NCBI GenBank assembly: GCA_934047225.1
Contig: OW203997.1
Coordinates: 4,574,417 to 4,638,416 of the forward strand
DNA: 64,000 nt
Direction of reading: 5' to 3'
Source of the DNA: Ypsolopha sequella
Lineage: Eukaryota; Arthropoda; Insecta; Lepidoptera; Ypsolophidae
Both the position numbers and the translations under genes were made by a program. Numbering within the stretch: the stretch's first letter is position 1; every line of letters begins with the position of its first letter. The notes beneath the pieces are model-generated. The model worked only from the letters and a program-made list of their open reading frames with translations, had not been told where the DNA came from and did no database searches. This document shows positions 10,935-22,642 of the stretch, one piece after another.

Positions 10935-11545
10935 ACAGAGAGGACGAGAGTTGAGGACCGCTTCCACTTAACAATATACAGTGGCAAGCTCCTCAAAAAT
11001 TAGGACAGTTTCCCCAATAACGCAGCGGAGGTGGGTCTTCGCCGACTTGACGGCAGCTTCAAAAAAATTCCCTACCCAGTGAGGGCAATTTGGGGAACTG
11101 TACCGCCAAGTTACCCCTTTCCGGGCGAAGATTTAACTTAAACTAGCATAGTTGTTTACAAAACAAAAAATTATCAATATCTTTTAGATAGTTAGCAGTA
11201 CCTTTGTAGTTTGTGCCATTGTCGGAGCGAATAAGTGAAGGTAAACCCTTACGCGACACGAAACGATCCAACGCGGCGACGAAGGCCTCCGTAGTCAAAG
11301 CTGATACCACTGCCAAGTGAACGGCCTTGGTGGCCAAGCACACAAATACACAAGGTATGCTTTCACAACCCAAGCGTTGCGATTGCTAAAAACCCCCGTG
11401 CGCGTTACGTATGTGTCAATCCGACACCAACAAATTTACCAAAGGTCCGTCTTGGGTAGAAGCAAAGGATGAAGACTTCCGTATGGCAGGTCAGCTCTCC
11501 AAAATCAGCCTCCAAAACGCAGAAGTCCTTCATAATCCGTGAAAG
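10935..11545 (-). pseudogene. BEL-1 integrase remnant
   Basis: Scattered frames on the minus strand retain, in order, an integrase N-terminal piece (LLRFGG and LPYGSLHPLLLPKTD), the core segment with ATKAVHLAVVSALTTEAF and the second catalytic Asp in RSDNGTNYKG (11143-11373), then EAAVKSAKTHL and VEAVLNSRPLC near 11060-10940. These are the landmarks of a BEL/Pao integrase. Stops and frameshifts separate them, and the sequence between core and C-terminus is shortened. The downstream DUF5641-type tail is barely recognisable. It is non-functional. Confidence 0.75.
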
Positions 11546-11904
11546 GATTCAAACGAGCAACCGCTCACTTCAGCCTGGCGTGATCCTCGCGCAGAACTCG
11601 AAGTCTAAACTTGATGAGGTCCGCCTGAAGTACACGAAACCCAGTGTACCAATGCGCTCCAACGCTCCTCTGCACTCACGGCTGGGGACAAAATATATGA
11701 ATTTCATTGACTGGTTGGTATTTCAACACAATACCACCATCATATTGGGATCCTCCAAATCTGCAAACAGTATATGTTCATTTGAAAGCCATTTCCTAAG
11801 TTCGAACATAATAATCTAAGTATCGAATCAAATATCGAATATCCAAAATTGTGGATACCTCCACCAATGAAGAAGAACCCAGAGTCTTTTAAAACCAAAT
11901 AGGA

Positions 11905-12175
11905 TCCATCCTAACAAATCCGCGCCCAGGAAAACATCGACTGGGGCCGGATGACAAAACGTGGGTCTGCCAGATGCAGACCTGACGTGCATGAGATTAT
12001 GGACGGAGGAAGGTCTAAAGAAGGCTGCCAGCCGACAATATTGTCTATAACCATGGCTGCAGCCGCTGATTCAACTCCAGTCCACCAATACCTAGGAGCG
12101 GCACCGACGAAACCTCCAGGTTAAAAACCAATCGGTGCGCCACTTGACTTTCCGAGTCGAGGAGGGCCCTTACCC
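11905..12175 (-). pseudogene. BEL-1 aspartic protease remnant
   Basis: The minus-strand frame contains RALLDSESQVAHRL, corresponding to the retropepsin active site normally D-S/T-G, with Gly replaced by Glu. It ends at DVFLGADLLG, equivalent to the (I/V)D-hhLGAD segment in BEL proteases, also visible in BEL-3 as IDIILGADVFAEI. The order after the gag zinc knuckles is right for BEL pol. The active-site change and the following stops make it inactive. Between this and the integrase remnant there is no room for reverse transcriptase or RNase H. Confidence 0.65.
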
Positions 12176-12267
12176 TAACTCAATCCCCCCTGGGGCCCTA
12201 GACGCGAGCCATCGCGGTAGGCAACAGAACCGTCCGCGGTTCCGTACTCATGGCTTGAACAAGCTAG

Positions 12268-13188
12268 TTACAGGCTACCCCACCTGTGGAGTGCAGGACC
12301 AGTCCACTGGCAGTAATATGGCTGGCGCGTGCACATCCCCACCCTGGGGGGAGCGTAGCCTCCAACTCTCCCTGAGTACGGCGGGTGGTACTCTAACCGC
12401 GGGTACTCGCGGTACGGCGGTGAGTAACCCCGTGACTCCGTCTTAACACGGTGCTCTATGCCAGCTGGCACCAAAACCGGCGCGGGGAGGGGGGGCCTAG
12501 CCCTTGCCAACTCCAAATGACCCCCGCCCGTAGGGGCCCAATTCACTACATGGCCATATGTGTGATAGCCCGTAGGCAAGCCCCCTACGGGTCCACGCGC
12601 AGATACATAACTCACCTCCCGGTGAGGGGGCGCGCCTCGCGCTGCAGTCCTCCGTTCCGACGGAGGGGAGCTCTGCCCGACAGCATGCCTTCCCTGGACC
12701 GAGGGGGGGGAAGTTCTCCCTGACGCACCCCCGTTGTCCAAGGGGGGGGGAGTTCTCCCTGAAGCACCCCCGCCCGTAGGGCTCCGTCGCTGCGGGACCG
12801 GTGAAGCCGCTTCAGATCTGTTGGCACACAACAATAAATGGTGAGGCCCCTCACAAACACTGCAACGTCGTGGCTCGGGACAATTACGTTCAAAATGATT
12901 GCCCAAGCAACCGAAACACAGGCCCTTACGTTTCACCATGCGTCGCCGCTCGGTGACGTGCAGGTTTCGCCACTGCTGACATCTCAGCAGGTCATGCCCC
13001 GTATGGCCACACTGATAACAGGTCAATGACCTCTCGATCACGGCGATCCCCGCCAAACGTGTCATATCGCGTCCCCGCGACTGCTGCGGTTGTCTGGGCT
13101 CCCCACATTCAGATGAGCCAGCAGACGAAAATGATTGCGCCCCAGATGGCGCCAAGTCCGGCTGTGATGTTTCTGCTACCCTAGCTTC
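12268..13188 (-). pseudogene. BEL-1 gag, 3' part with zinc knuckles
   Basis: This open frame is the downstream half of gag. Right after the LINE it contains the motif CYQCGHTGHDLLRC, then CFGCLGNHFERNC and CSVCEGPHHLLLC, the CCHC-type knuckles of BEL/Pao gag. A Pro/Gly/Arg-rich GC-rich tail follows. Its reading frame is the same as that of the upstream half at 15611-16549 once the LINE and one copy of the short target duplication are removed, so gag was intact when the LINE landed. The GC-rich tail gives several spurious antisense ORFs. Confidence 0.82.
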
Positions 13189-15610
13189 AATCAATCAATC
13201 AATCAATCAAAAATATTTATTTCAGACCAGTTTAGTCCATATTTAGACAATACAATAATTACAATAATTATAAGGCATTACAAATACTAACAATAATAAT
13301 AATAATAATAATTTTAATTTGGAGCGCCCAAACCTGCAGCTCCGGACATATGGCAGTACACCCAATGTCCCATAAATGGACAGTCCTCTCTATTCGCGAG
13401 AGTGTTTAGGATGCTGTTGAGACTGCAATTGACCCTTTCTCTTAGTGAGGCTATGCGTTTACGAACGAGAGCATGAAAACCATCAGTTCCAGCCTCCGCA
13501 AACATGCCTGACGCGCTACAAAATCTGGGCAGTCTCAACATCACCCTAAACGCGTTATTATATTGCACACGCAGAGCATTGAAGGTCCTCTGCGTATATT
13601 TGATCCACAGGTTGCCCGTGTAAAGTGACTGACAGTATGCTTTAAACAGCGTTATTTTAACTGGTTTCGTACATCTTGCAAACCTGCGGGCCAGCATGTT
13701 GCAACGAACCGCCAACGCCCTGCGCTCTCTTTCTATATCAACGTCATCGTTGAGGTTCTCGGTAACCCAGTGACCCAGGTATTTAAACTGCGTTACCCTT
13801 TGAAGAGGACAATGATCAAGTGTGATGGACGGTAAGCAGGTGTGTGTTTTCTTTCCTGCCTTGAAAACAAGCAGCTCGCTTTTTTTAGCATTATACCTGA
13901 GCCCATGGGCCTTCGCATAGGATTCACATATACCTATAAGCTTTTTCAATGCTACAATAGATGGCGCCAACAGGACCATATCGTCGGCATAACTTATATT
14001 GTTGATAATCTGTCCATCAATTGAGCATCCCACATTGGCTTTACATAGCTGTGCTATCAAGTCGTCGACGTACAGATTGAACAGCTTAGGCGAAGATAAT
14101 CCACCTTGTCTGACCCCACAATTCAATTTGTACGGCTCCGACATTGCGTCTCTCCACCTGACATTGTTAATCTGGTTTCCGTACCAGTACCCAAGAAGAT
14201 TGATGGTAGTGAGAGGTACATTAGAGTCTTTTAACTTACTCCATAACAGTGGATAGGAAACAAGATCAAAGGCTTTACTAAGATCTAGAAAGCACGCATA
14301 AACTGGTGTCTTTCTGTCTGTATAATAGCGGACAGTTTGCTTTAGACACAGAATAGCACTTTCCGTCGATAAGTTAGGTCTAAAACCGAACTGGCCATCT
14401 TGAAAATGGAGATGCTTCGCTAAGTGTCTATCGAGCAAACTATCTAGTACCTTAGCTATTATAGTGGCCAGAGATATTGGTCTATAGTTGTTAATATCCG
14501 CATTATCGCCCGTTTTGGTTTTAACAATAGGCACAATAATAGTCCTCATCAACTCCGTGGGCAGGTAGGAGTGACCAAGACAAAGATTAAAAAACATGGA
14601 CAGAACACGAGGGAGGTGCACGCCCGCATGTTGCAGATGCTCGATGCTGAGGCTATCGTGTCCAGGAGACTTACCCCTCGTCATGTTCTTTATTACGCTA
14701 GCAACTTCTTTAGCACTAAATCTAACCTGCGGTTCTTGGCCAGACTCCTCAGCATCGAACATCGGCTGCGGCTCGTTTAAGGGGGACTCTACCCGAAAAT
14801 GATGTTTAAATAGGTTGGCTATTCTACTCGGTTCTGTCTCACCTTCAACACTCACAGGAAGAGCGGACCTGGGGTTCAGTTTGTTAGTCTGCTTCCAAAA
14901 TCTACTGAAGTCCTTTACTTTATGATATGTAGCAATAATATCCATTTGAATTTGCTCCTGGTTTTGCTGACACCATTTTAATTTTGCTTTAAACGTTTTT
15001 CGAGTATTGCACATATAATCATAAATGCTTCCCGCTCCAGGCCTACCGTGAAGCACCCACATCCGAAAACCAAGCCGAGCCTCACAATAAGCAATTTTAA
15101 CATGTTTGTTCCAGCCCGTGACATAAGGTCTTTTGTTACATTTTCCGGTATTGGAACATGCCACTGACGCCTCAGTTAATACACAGATAATATCAGCATA
15201 CATTTTATCCAATATTTTACTATGGTCACTAATGTTACAAACCTTATCACAACAGTGAGCGAACTCAGATGGAAAATCAATGTTTTTCAACTTTTCGTTG
15301 CAATGATTTTTATACATTTCCATTTGAGTGGGCTCTCTTACTTTCCATAGGACTTTGTTAACCTTATCGTAATATACTAATGTTTTTGGTGTCACAATCT
15401 TTATATTACACTCGATTTGTAAAGGTAAGTGGTCGGACCAGTATACGTCGTACAACACTTTCGATCCTACGACAGTTTTCCAAGCCGCACTCGTAACAAT
15501 GCAGTGATCGAGCCACCGCCTGCAGTTATCATGAGCTTCACTTACGTAAGTATAGGTGTCACTAGGTAACAAGTCCATATCGGCACATTTCCATATACAT
15601 ATCCATCGGC
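13189..15610 (-). mobile_element. nested 5'-truncated LINE inserted in BEL-1 gag
   Basis: The insertion is bounded by AGCTTC(A) on both sides (13183-13188 and 15611-15616), a 6-7-bp target duplication. Its 3' end carries a (TTGA)n tail in sense orientation, preceded by an (ATT)n-rich 3' UTR. The 5' end begins inside the endonuclease, so the first ORF and most of the endonuclease are absent. It sits in the same orientation as BEL-1. It is a later insertion than BEL-1. Confidence 0.85.
13314..15578 (-). pseudogene. LINE ORF2: endonuclease end plus reverse transcriptase
   Basis: This is a 754-codon uninterrupted frame. Residues about 1-60 are the tail of an apurinic-type endonuclease (RRWLDHCIVT, then YWSDHLPL with the SDH triad end). 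The reverse transcriptase follows: NNYRPISLATIIAKVLD, FGFRPNLSTESAIL, FLDLSKAFDLV, the GVRQGGLSSPKLFNLY box and the catalytic ISYADDMVLLA, then the KYLGHWV thumb. The C-terminus (RKRIASLRERV...DCPFMGHW) has no zinc knuckle. RT catalysis would be intact on paper, but the 5' truncation removes the promoter and the rest of the endonuclease. The (TTGA)n tail suggests a CR1/L2/Rex-like group; the clade is not resolved. Confidence 0.88.
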
Positions 15611-16549
15611 AGCTTCATATTCAAGAAACCTCATTAAGTCCGTAAATTTAGGCACAGTGCTGCCATCTTTTTCTGCGGACACCCGCTCAAAACGTGACCT
15701 CACGTCATTAGGCAACCTACCTAAAATAATGTGAACGAGTAAAAACGACCACTCGTCCACCGGTAAACCTAATGTTCTAAGGGCATTACACGCCACAGTG
15801 ACCGGAGTTAGTAATTGCTGCCTCAGCTGTGCCCAGTCGGTTACCCTAGGTAACGTCAACAATTGAGACGCATGCGCATCCGCCAGTAAGCGCATGTTCT
15901 GATACCTATCATTTAATAAGCCCCACGCTATATCATAATGATCATCCTCTACCCTGAGGTGCTGGATGAGCGACCTTGCTTCGCCCTCCAATGTTGACAT
16001 CAAATATGCCATCTTTTGCCCCTTTGATAAATCTACCCTAGAATTTACTAATGAATTAAACATATTTTTAAAAGAAACCCATTCTTGAATTTTCCCATTA
16101 AATTTATTTAGTTCTAAACTAACCAAACTACCAGACACGCCATCTACCGGTTGAGGCGTGACAACTACAGGACCTCCTGAATTTTGCCTCTTTACATCAG
16201 CAATATTATTTGACTTTATAACCAGCGCCATACCAGTGGCGCCATCTGTTGGTCTAGGTGTGCTTACAACCGGGCTGCCCGATTGCCGCTTTTTGATCAT
16301 GGAGGCCGCCTCAGTTACATCATCATAAATTTCCATTATCTTAGCCAAATCCGTAACATACCTCTTCAAAGGCTCGTCACTTTCCTGCAGTGCTGCCACA
16401 GCCGCCTCTGCATCAGCCAGCCGCTGATGCATCCGCTCGGCTCTCTCCAGGATTGCATTGTCGCGATCCGAACGAGAAAGCAATCCCTGGACGGTTGTAA
16501 ACCAGCGGAGCTCTTTCGCCAACGCAGCCTTGTGAGACTTGGACATCAT
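15611..16549 (-). pseudogene. BEL-1 gag, 5' part (DUF1759 domain)
   Basis: The frame starts with Met-Met at 16549, about 625 bp inside the 5' LTR, and an N-terminal helical region precedes a DUF1759-type BEL gag core (LELNKFNGKIQEWVSFKNMF, KMAYLMSTLEGEARSLIQHL, WGLLNDRYQN, LPVDEWSFLLVHIILGRLP). These blocks line up with BEL-3 (SGDYKEWLSFRDLYKSLV, CQYLKSSLRGEAESLVKQI). It is interrupted after about residue 312 by the LINE, and the ORF then runs a few codons into LINE sequence before a stop. It would package element RNA in a capsid-like particle if complete. Confidence 0.85.
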
Positions 16550-17173
16550 GCCGCAATGAACCGGGAAATGTATAAATAAAAACTATTTAGCAAACACCCT
16601 GACACGGCACAAAATACAGAAGCACTGCTCAATAGATACCCTACCTATAAATAGAATTTAATTAGCAAAATTAATTCCCAATTACCAATGTATGTACTGT
16701 CCGTCAATACTAAACAAACAAATAGGTTCCTACCTAATTCTATATTACCAAATTTAAATTATATTTGGTGTATACAATACACACAAACCCGAATGCACAT
16801 TCCACTATGCACTTGTATACATCCTTGTAAGTACATACATTCAAGCCAAGATAACAGTATATTAGCTAACAAGTTGATTTCCAAATCTATAATATAAACC
16901 GTTATATGATATAATGTTATTGGAGTACAAGAACAGCTTGATATGTACTAAATTAACAATTTATACTGATATTACTGAACCACATCAATGTGGTACCCTC
17001 CGGTAATCAATTATCTACTCAAAGCACTAAACAAATCCAATTTGTAATTGCTACATGTACATGTAAATAGCCTAGCTATGTTAACAGTTCAATGACACTG
17101 GGGCCGCCCAGTTCCGCTGTTTATATGTATATAAACCAAAGTTGGGATTAACCACGGACTGGCTACCAAAGCT
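16550..17173 (-). other. BEL-1 5' untranslated leader
   Basis: AT-rich leader between the 5' LTR and gag, holding the primer-binding-site candidate at its right edge (about 17152-17168). No gene is seen. Confidence 0.6.
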
Positions 17174-17866
17174 TGTTTGATAAAAAACGCTCGTTGCTAC
17201 CAGAAATTGTAGCATATAAAAAGTGGTAATACTGACTAGTGACGGGCATCGGCGTCACTGATGTGAGGATTCCATAACCACGCTCAGACACCACTAATTG
17301 TATGCTAAAGGATGATACTTGCAGCTGGAACAGGGGCCCATAAGCTGTCCCAGATTTATAGTATACAAGTATCTTATAATATACAATATTTAATATAAAA
17401 CGTCCTACCAGACAGTTGTATGATGACGTCATCCACTGATCCTCGCATGAAGTCCTTTCGCTGCACGTGGACTCCAAGACGTTCCGGTGATGTGACACGT
17501 AGATCACCTTCCACGATGAATCTAAACACAACCCTCCTAACCCGGGATGCATCCAACCCAGAAATAGTAATTAACAAGTCCACTTGTCGGAAGCCGCGTG
17601 GACACAGGTTATGTCACACACACACAGGAAATTCACCAAAAAGTGGCCTTCACGCCAAAATAACGTCAGCCATTGACTGAATACTGTTTCTTACGATGTC
17701 CGCACCGATTTCCCTTGGGTTAAATTGTTAATCTCACATTTTATAAATCGTCCGCGATCTGTACCAATTTCCACGTCCCTCGTATTTTTTGACAGCTCCA
17801 AGTCCATAGACAAAATATATAGACCATTGATGGATGCGTTCCGAAATATACATTTTATTCTGAACA
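17174..17866 (-). repeat. BEL-1 5' LTR
   Basis: 693 bp, matching 10006-10698 along its whole length by eye. It would carry the promoter of the element. The AATA after 17866 pairs with AATA before 10006. Confidence 0.92.
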
Positions 17867-18468
17867 AATATATGTTCTTAGATGATTAAAAAGTGATCGG
17901 ATAAATGTCAATAATGGACGAATAGATATAGGTAAACAATTGGAATGAATTTTCACTCATATACGTAAAAAACTAGTGCGAGCATCAGGTTACTGACAAA
18001 ATATGCATTCATTTAGCTAAATATTTCATGCGCTTGCGAAACTCGTGGAATTTTTAGTCATTTATATTATTCAAGTGCAATAATTTTTTTAGGTTAACTT
18101 GTAATTTCTTCTCGAATGAGGCATTAGGACTTTTTGTGATTTTATTACAGCATTACATGTAAAATGGGTATGTTTATTTTTTAAATTATGACCTGAGGTA
18201 AGAAAAGTGATCGATTTTTCGACATGATTAATCTCTTTATCAAAAACTGTAATGGCGGCTTGCTACAACTGGCTTAGACGTTTACTATATCCATTTAAAC
18301 GGTTTAAGAAGTAGAAAGGCGCTAGTGACCACTATTACAACGCTTTGGGATCAACAATCACCGTACTATGGAGTATTTTTACTCCTTTTGGGGTACAGAA
18401 GCGCTTGAATTCTTCTTTTTAGCCCTTAAACAGTTACTATGGAGTTCAAGATATAACGTTGTACAACG
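17867..18468. other. no gene recognised
   Basis: AT-rich anonymous DNA leading into the hexanucleotide array. Confidence 0.4.
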
Positions 18469-18470
18469 TT

Positions 18471-18686
18471 GATGATGATGATGATGATGATGATGACGAC
18501 GATGACCATGACGATGACGCTGACGATGACGTTGACAATGACATTGACGATGACGTTGACGATGACGTTGACGATGGCGTTGACAATGACGTTGAAGATG
18601 ACGATGACGATGACGTTGATGATGACGTTGACGGTGACGATGACGGTGACGATGACGGTGACGATGACGATGACGATGACGTCGAA

Positions 18687-18770
<84 letters not shown>

Positions 18771-19740
18771 CATGACGATGACGCTGACGATGACGTTGAA
18801 GATGACGTTGACAATGACGTTGACGATGACGTTGACGATGACTTTGACGATGACATTGAATATGACGATGACGATGACGTTGATGATGACGTTGACGGTG
18901 ACGATGACGGTGACGATGACGATGACGATGACGTTGAAGATGACGATGACGATGACGATGACGATGAAGATGACGTGACGATGACGATGACAATGACGGT
19001 AACGATGACGCTGACGATGACGTTGACGATGACGTTGACAATGACGTTGACGATGACGTTGACGATGACGTTGACGATGACGTTGAAGATGACGATGACG
19101 ATGACGTTGATGATGACGTTGACGATGACGGTGACGATGACGGTGACGATGACGATGACGATGACGATGACGTTGAAGATGACGATGACGATGACGTTGA
19201 CGATGACGTTGACGATGACGTTGACGATGACGGTGACGATGACGATCACCCTCACCGTCACTCTCACCGTCACCGTCACCGTCATCGTCATCGTCAACAT
19301 CATCATCATCGTCATCGTCACCGTCACCGTCACCGTCATCGTCATTGTCATCGTTATCGTCAGAGTCATCGTCATTGTCATCGTCATCTTCACCGTCATC
19401 GTCACCGTCAACGTCATCATCAACGTCATCGTCATCGTCATCTTCAACGTCATTGTCAACGTCATCGTCAACGTCATCGTCAGCGTCATCGTCATGGTCA
19501 TCGTCACCGTCATTGTCACCGTTATCGTCAATATCAACGTCATCGTCATCGTCATCTTCAACGTCATCGTCAACGTCATCGTCAACGTCATCGTCAACTT
19601 CATCGTCAGCGTCATCGTTACTGTCATTGTCATCGTCATCGTCACGTCATCTTCATCGTCATCGTCATCGTCATAGTCATCGTCAACGTCATCGTCATCG
19701 TCATCGTCATCGTCAACGTCAACGTCAGCGTCAACGTCCT
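18471..19740. repeat. giant (GATGAC)n array that switches strand to (GTCATC)n
   Basis: From about 18471 to 19243 the plus strand is built of GATGAC units with variants (GTTGAC, GGTGAC, GCTGAC, GAAGAT). Near 19244-19260 it flips, and to about 19735 it reads as the reverse complement (GTCATC, GTCAAC, GTCACC). A higher-order unit is visible: CCATGACGATGACGCTGACG recurs at 18506 and 18770, a 264-bp step (44 hexamers). The right arm contains the inverse of the same variant string (AGCGTCATCGTCATGGTC near 19480). The long Asp/Val, Met/Thr, Ser and His/Arg ORFs in all frames are products of the repeat, not genes. Confidence 0.95.
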
Positions 19741-21659
19741 AATCCTAATCCTGTTTGTAGTCATATATTTGAGTTATATTTCTCATTCAAACGGTTTTAG
19801 GTGCTAATGTTGAGCTACAATACTCTAATACGGTAAAGGTGCTACAAAAGATCTTTACAGATCGATTCTAACGCTATAGACTAGATACAACTACCATGTA
19901 ACTGCTTGAGTGTTATATGTGATATTTGTAACTCTTTTGAAGCGCTTTTACCTTACTAATTGCTATTTTAGATCTCATAGTGCTATTTAGTATATTTATA
20001 ACTCTGCATTGTATCTAAAGCCTGTACAAGAACTTAATAACACACCTCTGTTTCTCCAAAGCCGTAATCGTCGCTACTCTACTTCTTCAATATCACCCTT
20101 CTCTTAAAGAGATATTACAATCTCTTATATATAGTCTAAGGAATATACAAACTCTCTTCAACCGCTGTTATACAACAAAGAAGCGGTACAGTGCCTTCTT
20201 ATACTGCTTGTGTGCTACTTGGGCAGTGGATGAATTATCTAGTGGATTCACAAAGATCCTTGTTGTTGGCGACCAAAGACAGTTGCATTCTTCAATAAAA
20301 TAATACCTTCAACCTTCAGAATAAGACTTCTTGTTCAACGCAAAGAACAGGATTAGAGCCAAAGGTCTGTAGTATAGTGGTGATTGAAACACAGACGTCA
20401 AGTTGACATGTTTAACGGTCAACTGCCAAAACAGGGTGATCCCGTAAATTGTACAATATTCTGTAATATAATAACTTATTGCTAAATAAGCAGCATGCGT
20501 CACAATGTTGCAGTCAGTAGCGGCATGTCGCAGTAATGCTATAAAAAAATGTTTATACGTAGTTACTATACTTCATGCGATTCAACCGGTAGGTAAGTAT
20601 ACGTTAAAGTAAACGAAAAAGACGGCGGACGAAGTAGCAGGTAAATAACTAAAATACTGCAGCATAGCAATGGCAGCGGTTTGTAAGTGTGTGAGTAGAC
20701 TTACTATGGAAATTGGCTTACTATGATGTGAATGTGTGCGTTCCCGGGCTGGGCTTACTACGAGTGCTTCAGTTGTTTGGTTGCGAAACTCTGTCCGGGA
20801 TATTTTAACGTCCGTGGTAAGTATATAGATTTTATTATCCTTGAGTTGTTCTTTAAGGTCATTGCCCTTGTGATTTTTATTGTAATTTCAAAGAAGATTG
20901 TTCTTGCACAATTATTTTGTGTTTCTTTTTAATTTCTGTTTTTACCACAATTCTATATTAAAATTTGTAGATTCACTTAAAACTGGCCCGGATATTTAAA
21001 TATTTTCTAAGCAGTGTTTCCAGATGCACTATAGTTTCACTGTATTTTCATGTCATGAACTGTTACTTACAAATTTTGTAAATTATCATACGAATACTGT
21101 CATTTTGGCTTCAGAGCTTTCATACAAATACTGAATTTTTTGGAAATTTTTGGTGATCTTGTGTCGTGACACTGTGATTTTCATATTTAACGTTTTTGCA
21201 TCTGGTTACACTGATTCAATATTCGCATATTAAATTTCAGCTTTCAATCTTCACTCATTGTGATAAAGGTGAAATTTCATACACAAGAATAATATTCGGA
21301 CTTTTTTTATATCTGGCTGGTTGCGATTGCGATTGGTCAAGATTTTGACAGAGAACCCTGTCTTTCTAATGAGGATCCACACTGCCAATTTATCCCTGTT
21401 CGTGGTGCATCATCGATCCGGCCATGAATATTTGTCATTTCAGTACATTGTTATGGTTTTTGCGTAGTTATTTGTAATTTTTGATTAATTTCTTGGAATT
21501 GTGTCATTTTGTGCCGTACCAGGTTGAATAACGAGTTTGTATTTAATTGAAGTGGTATAATTTCAAAGGGCAAAAAATGGTGTATCGAATGAAATGTAAA
21601 AGGTTATAGCACACAATTACTCAGCATGGAAGTTGGAAAATTTTGACTGTCTTCCCTAT
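19741..21659. other. no gene recognised
   Basis: Anonymous DNA. The stretch 19800-20240 ends in TGCTACTTGGGCAGTG, and a sequence near 9520 has the inverse CCCAAGTAGCA, so the two may belong to one old repeat family. Two GTAAGT-like sites near 20682 and 20818 follow short open stretches but no exon chain can be built. Confidence 0.4.
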
Positions 21660-22170
21660 GCCAGCTTACATGGCGATGGAATAAGTGTTAAAAGTGACAG
21701 AAATGTCAAAGGTGAGAGAAATATTACAAGTCAATGATACTTAATTGTCAAAAGTGATAGATGTTTTAAATGTCACATAGGTATATATAGTAGTGAAAAT
21801 TTAAAACAATCAACTCATTTCACTATCTAAGCTTATATGGCGAGGAAATAAGTGTAAAAAGTAACACTTATGTCGAAAGTGAGAGAAATATCTAAAGTCA
21901 ACCATTTTTCATTGTCAAAAGTGACATATAGCTTTGGATGCCTTGGAAGCTTTGGAATGTATATTTTTTGAATTTGTTTTTTCATCTTACATGGCGAGGA
22001 AATATATGATAAAAGTAACAGATATATCGAAAGTAACAGATGTGTCAAATGTGACAGTTGCGTCAAAAGTGACAGGTATATGAAAAGTGACTGATGTTTC
22101 AAAAATGTCAGATTTGTTCAAAGTTACATGTAAAAAGTGAAAGATATTTTAAAAGTGACAGGTATTATTC
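21660..22170. repeat. degenerate tandem array of AAAAGTGACAGATGT motifs
   Basis: Motifs such as AAAAGTGACAGAAATGTCAA repeat throughout. A longer unit beginning CTTACATGGCGATGGAATAA recurs near 21666, 21832 and 21986 (spacing about 166 and 154 bp). No coding capacity. Confidence 0.75.
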
Positions 22171-22469
22171 ACACAATTTTAGTCTTTTTATTCGAAAAAA
22201 AAAGCCTTGGAATTGCAGCTATGTTATTTTTAAGTTACTAATTTATATGACTTTTAAAGCATTTAAAAATCATTCAAAATAAAAATTCAAAGTAAATAAA
22301 AAGTGAACGTCAAGCCAACCAAAAAAAAAGCATCACTGGAAAACATTTTCTTAGCATCAAGTGTTCCTAAATAAACCTTTATCTAGAGAGAAAATATCAT
22401 AAAAGGTGACTTGGTTAAGGTTCATTCACACTGAAATGAAATATATTTGAAATATGAAATGAAATATTT

Positions 22470-22629
22470 ATCGAGTTAAATGGAATTTGAGGATAACACA
22501 TGATTATTGCAAAACGGCTAACTTCAGTAAGTATTTTTGACCGGGATAGCCGACCAGTTTCAGTAGATTCAGACTGCCTTCTTCTGGGTGAGTGAAGACG
22601 CTTCCGCGACGACGTTGCGTCTCGCACTG
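22470..22629 (-). mobile_element. SINE-like family X copy 3, diverged
   Basis: In minus orientation this carries the family X core (GACGCAACGTCGTCGCGG, GAAGTGTGAG replaced by variants, then CTGAAACTGGTCGGCTATCC) followed by a decayed form of the AT-rich end. It abuts a family M repeat starting at 22643. It is more diverged than the copies at 2951 and 42509. Confidence 0.6.
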
Positions 22630-22642
22630 AAAATTTATTTAT

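Larger units (their letters stand above)
10006..17866 (-). mobile_element. BEL-1: defective BEL/Pao LTR retrotransposon
   Basis: Two 693-bp LTRs in direct orientation bound the element (10006-10698 and 17174-17866). In sense (minus) orientation the LTR runs TGTTCAG...CAAACA. The 4 bases AATA occur outside both ends, a plausible target duplication. Next to the 3' LTR is the polypurine tract AGAGCGGGGGAC (10699-10710, minus strand). Next to the 5' LTR, after a 5-base gap, TGGTAGCCAGTCCGTGG is the candidate primer-binding site; I could not match it to a tRNA. Gag, zinc knuckles, protease and integrase remnants follow in BEL order. Reverse transcriptase and RNase H are missing, and a LINE interrupts gag. 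Confidence 0.9.

Noticed and set aside
12135..13029. Plus-strand ORFs across the BEL-1 gag tail
   Set aside because: Antisense shadows of the GC-rich gag coding region on the minus strand.
18379..19800. Long ORFs in several frames (Asp/Val-rich, Met/Thr, Ser-rich, His/Arg-rich), up to 405 codons
   Set aside because: They are translations of the hexanucleotide repeat, open in all frames because the unit contains no stop. No promoter, splice site or flanking coding sequence.
20640..20830. Possible host 5' exons ending at GTAAGT-like sites
   Set aside because: No acceptor-linked downstream exon or protein family could be found to support a gene.
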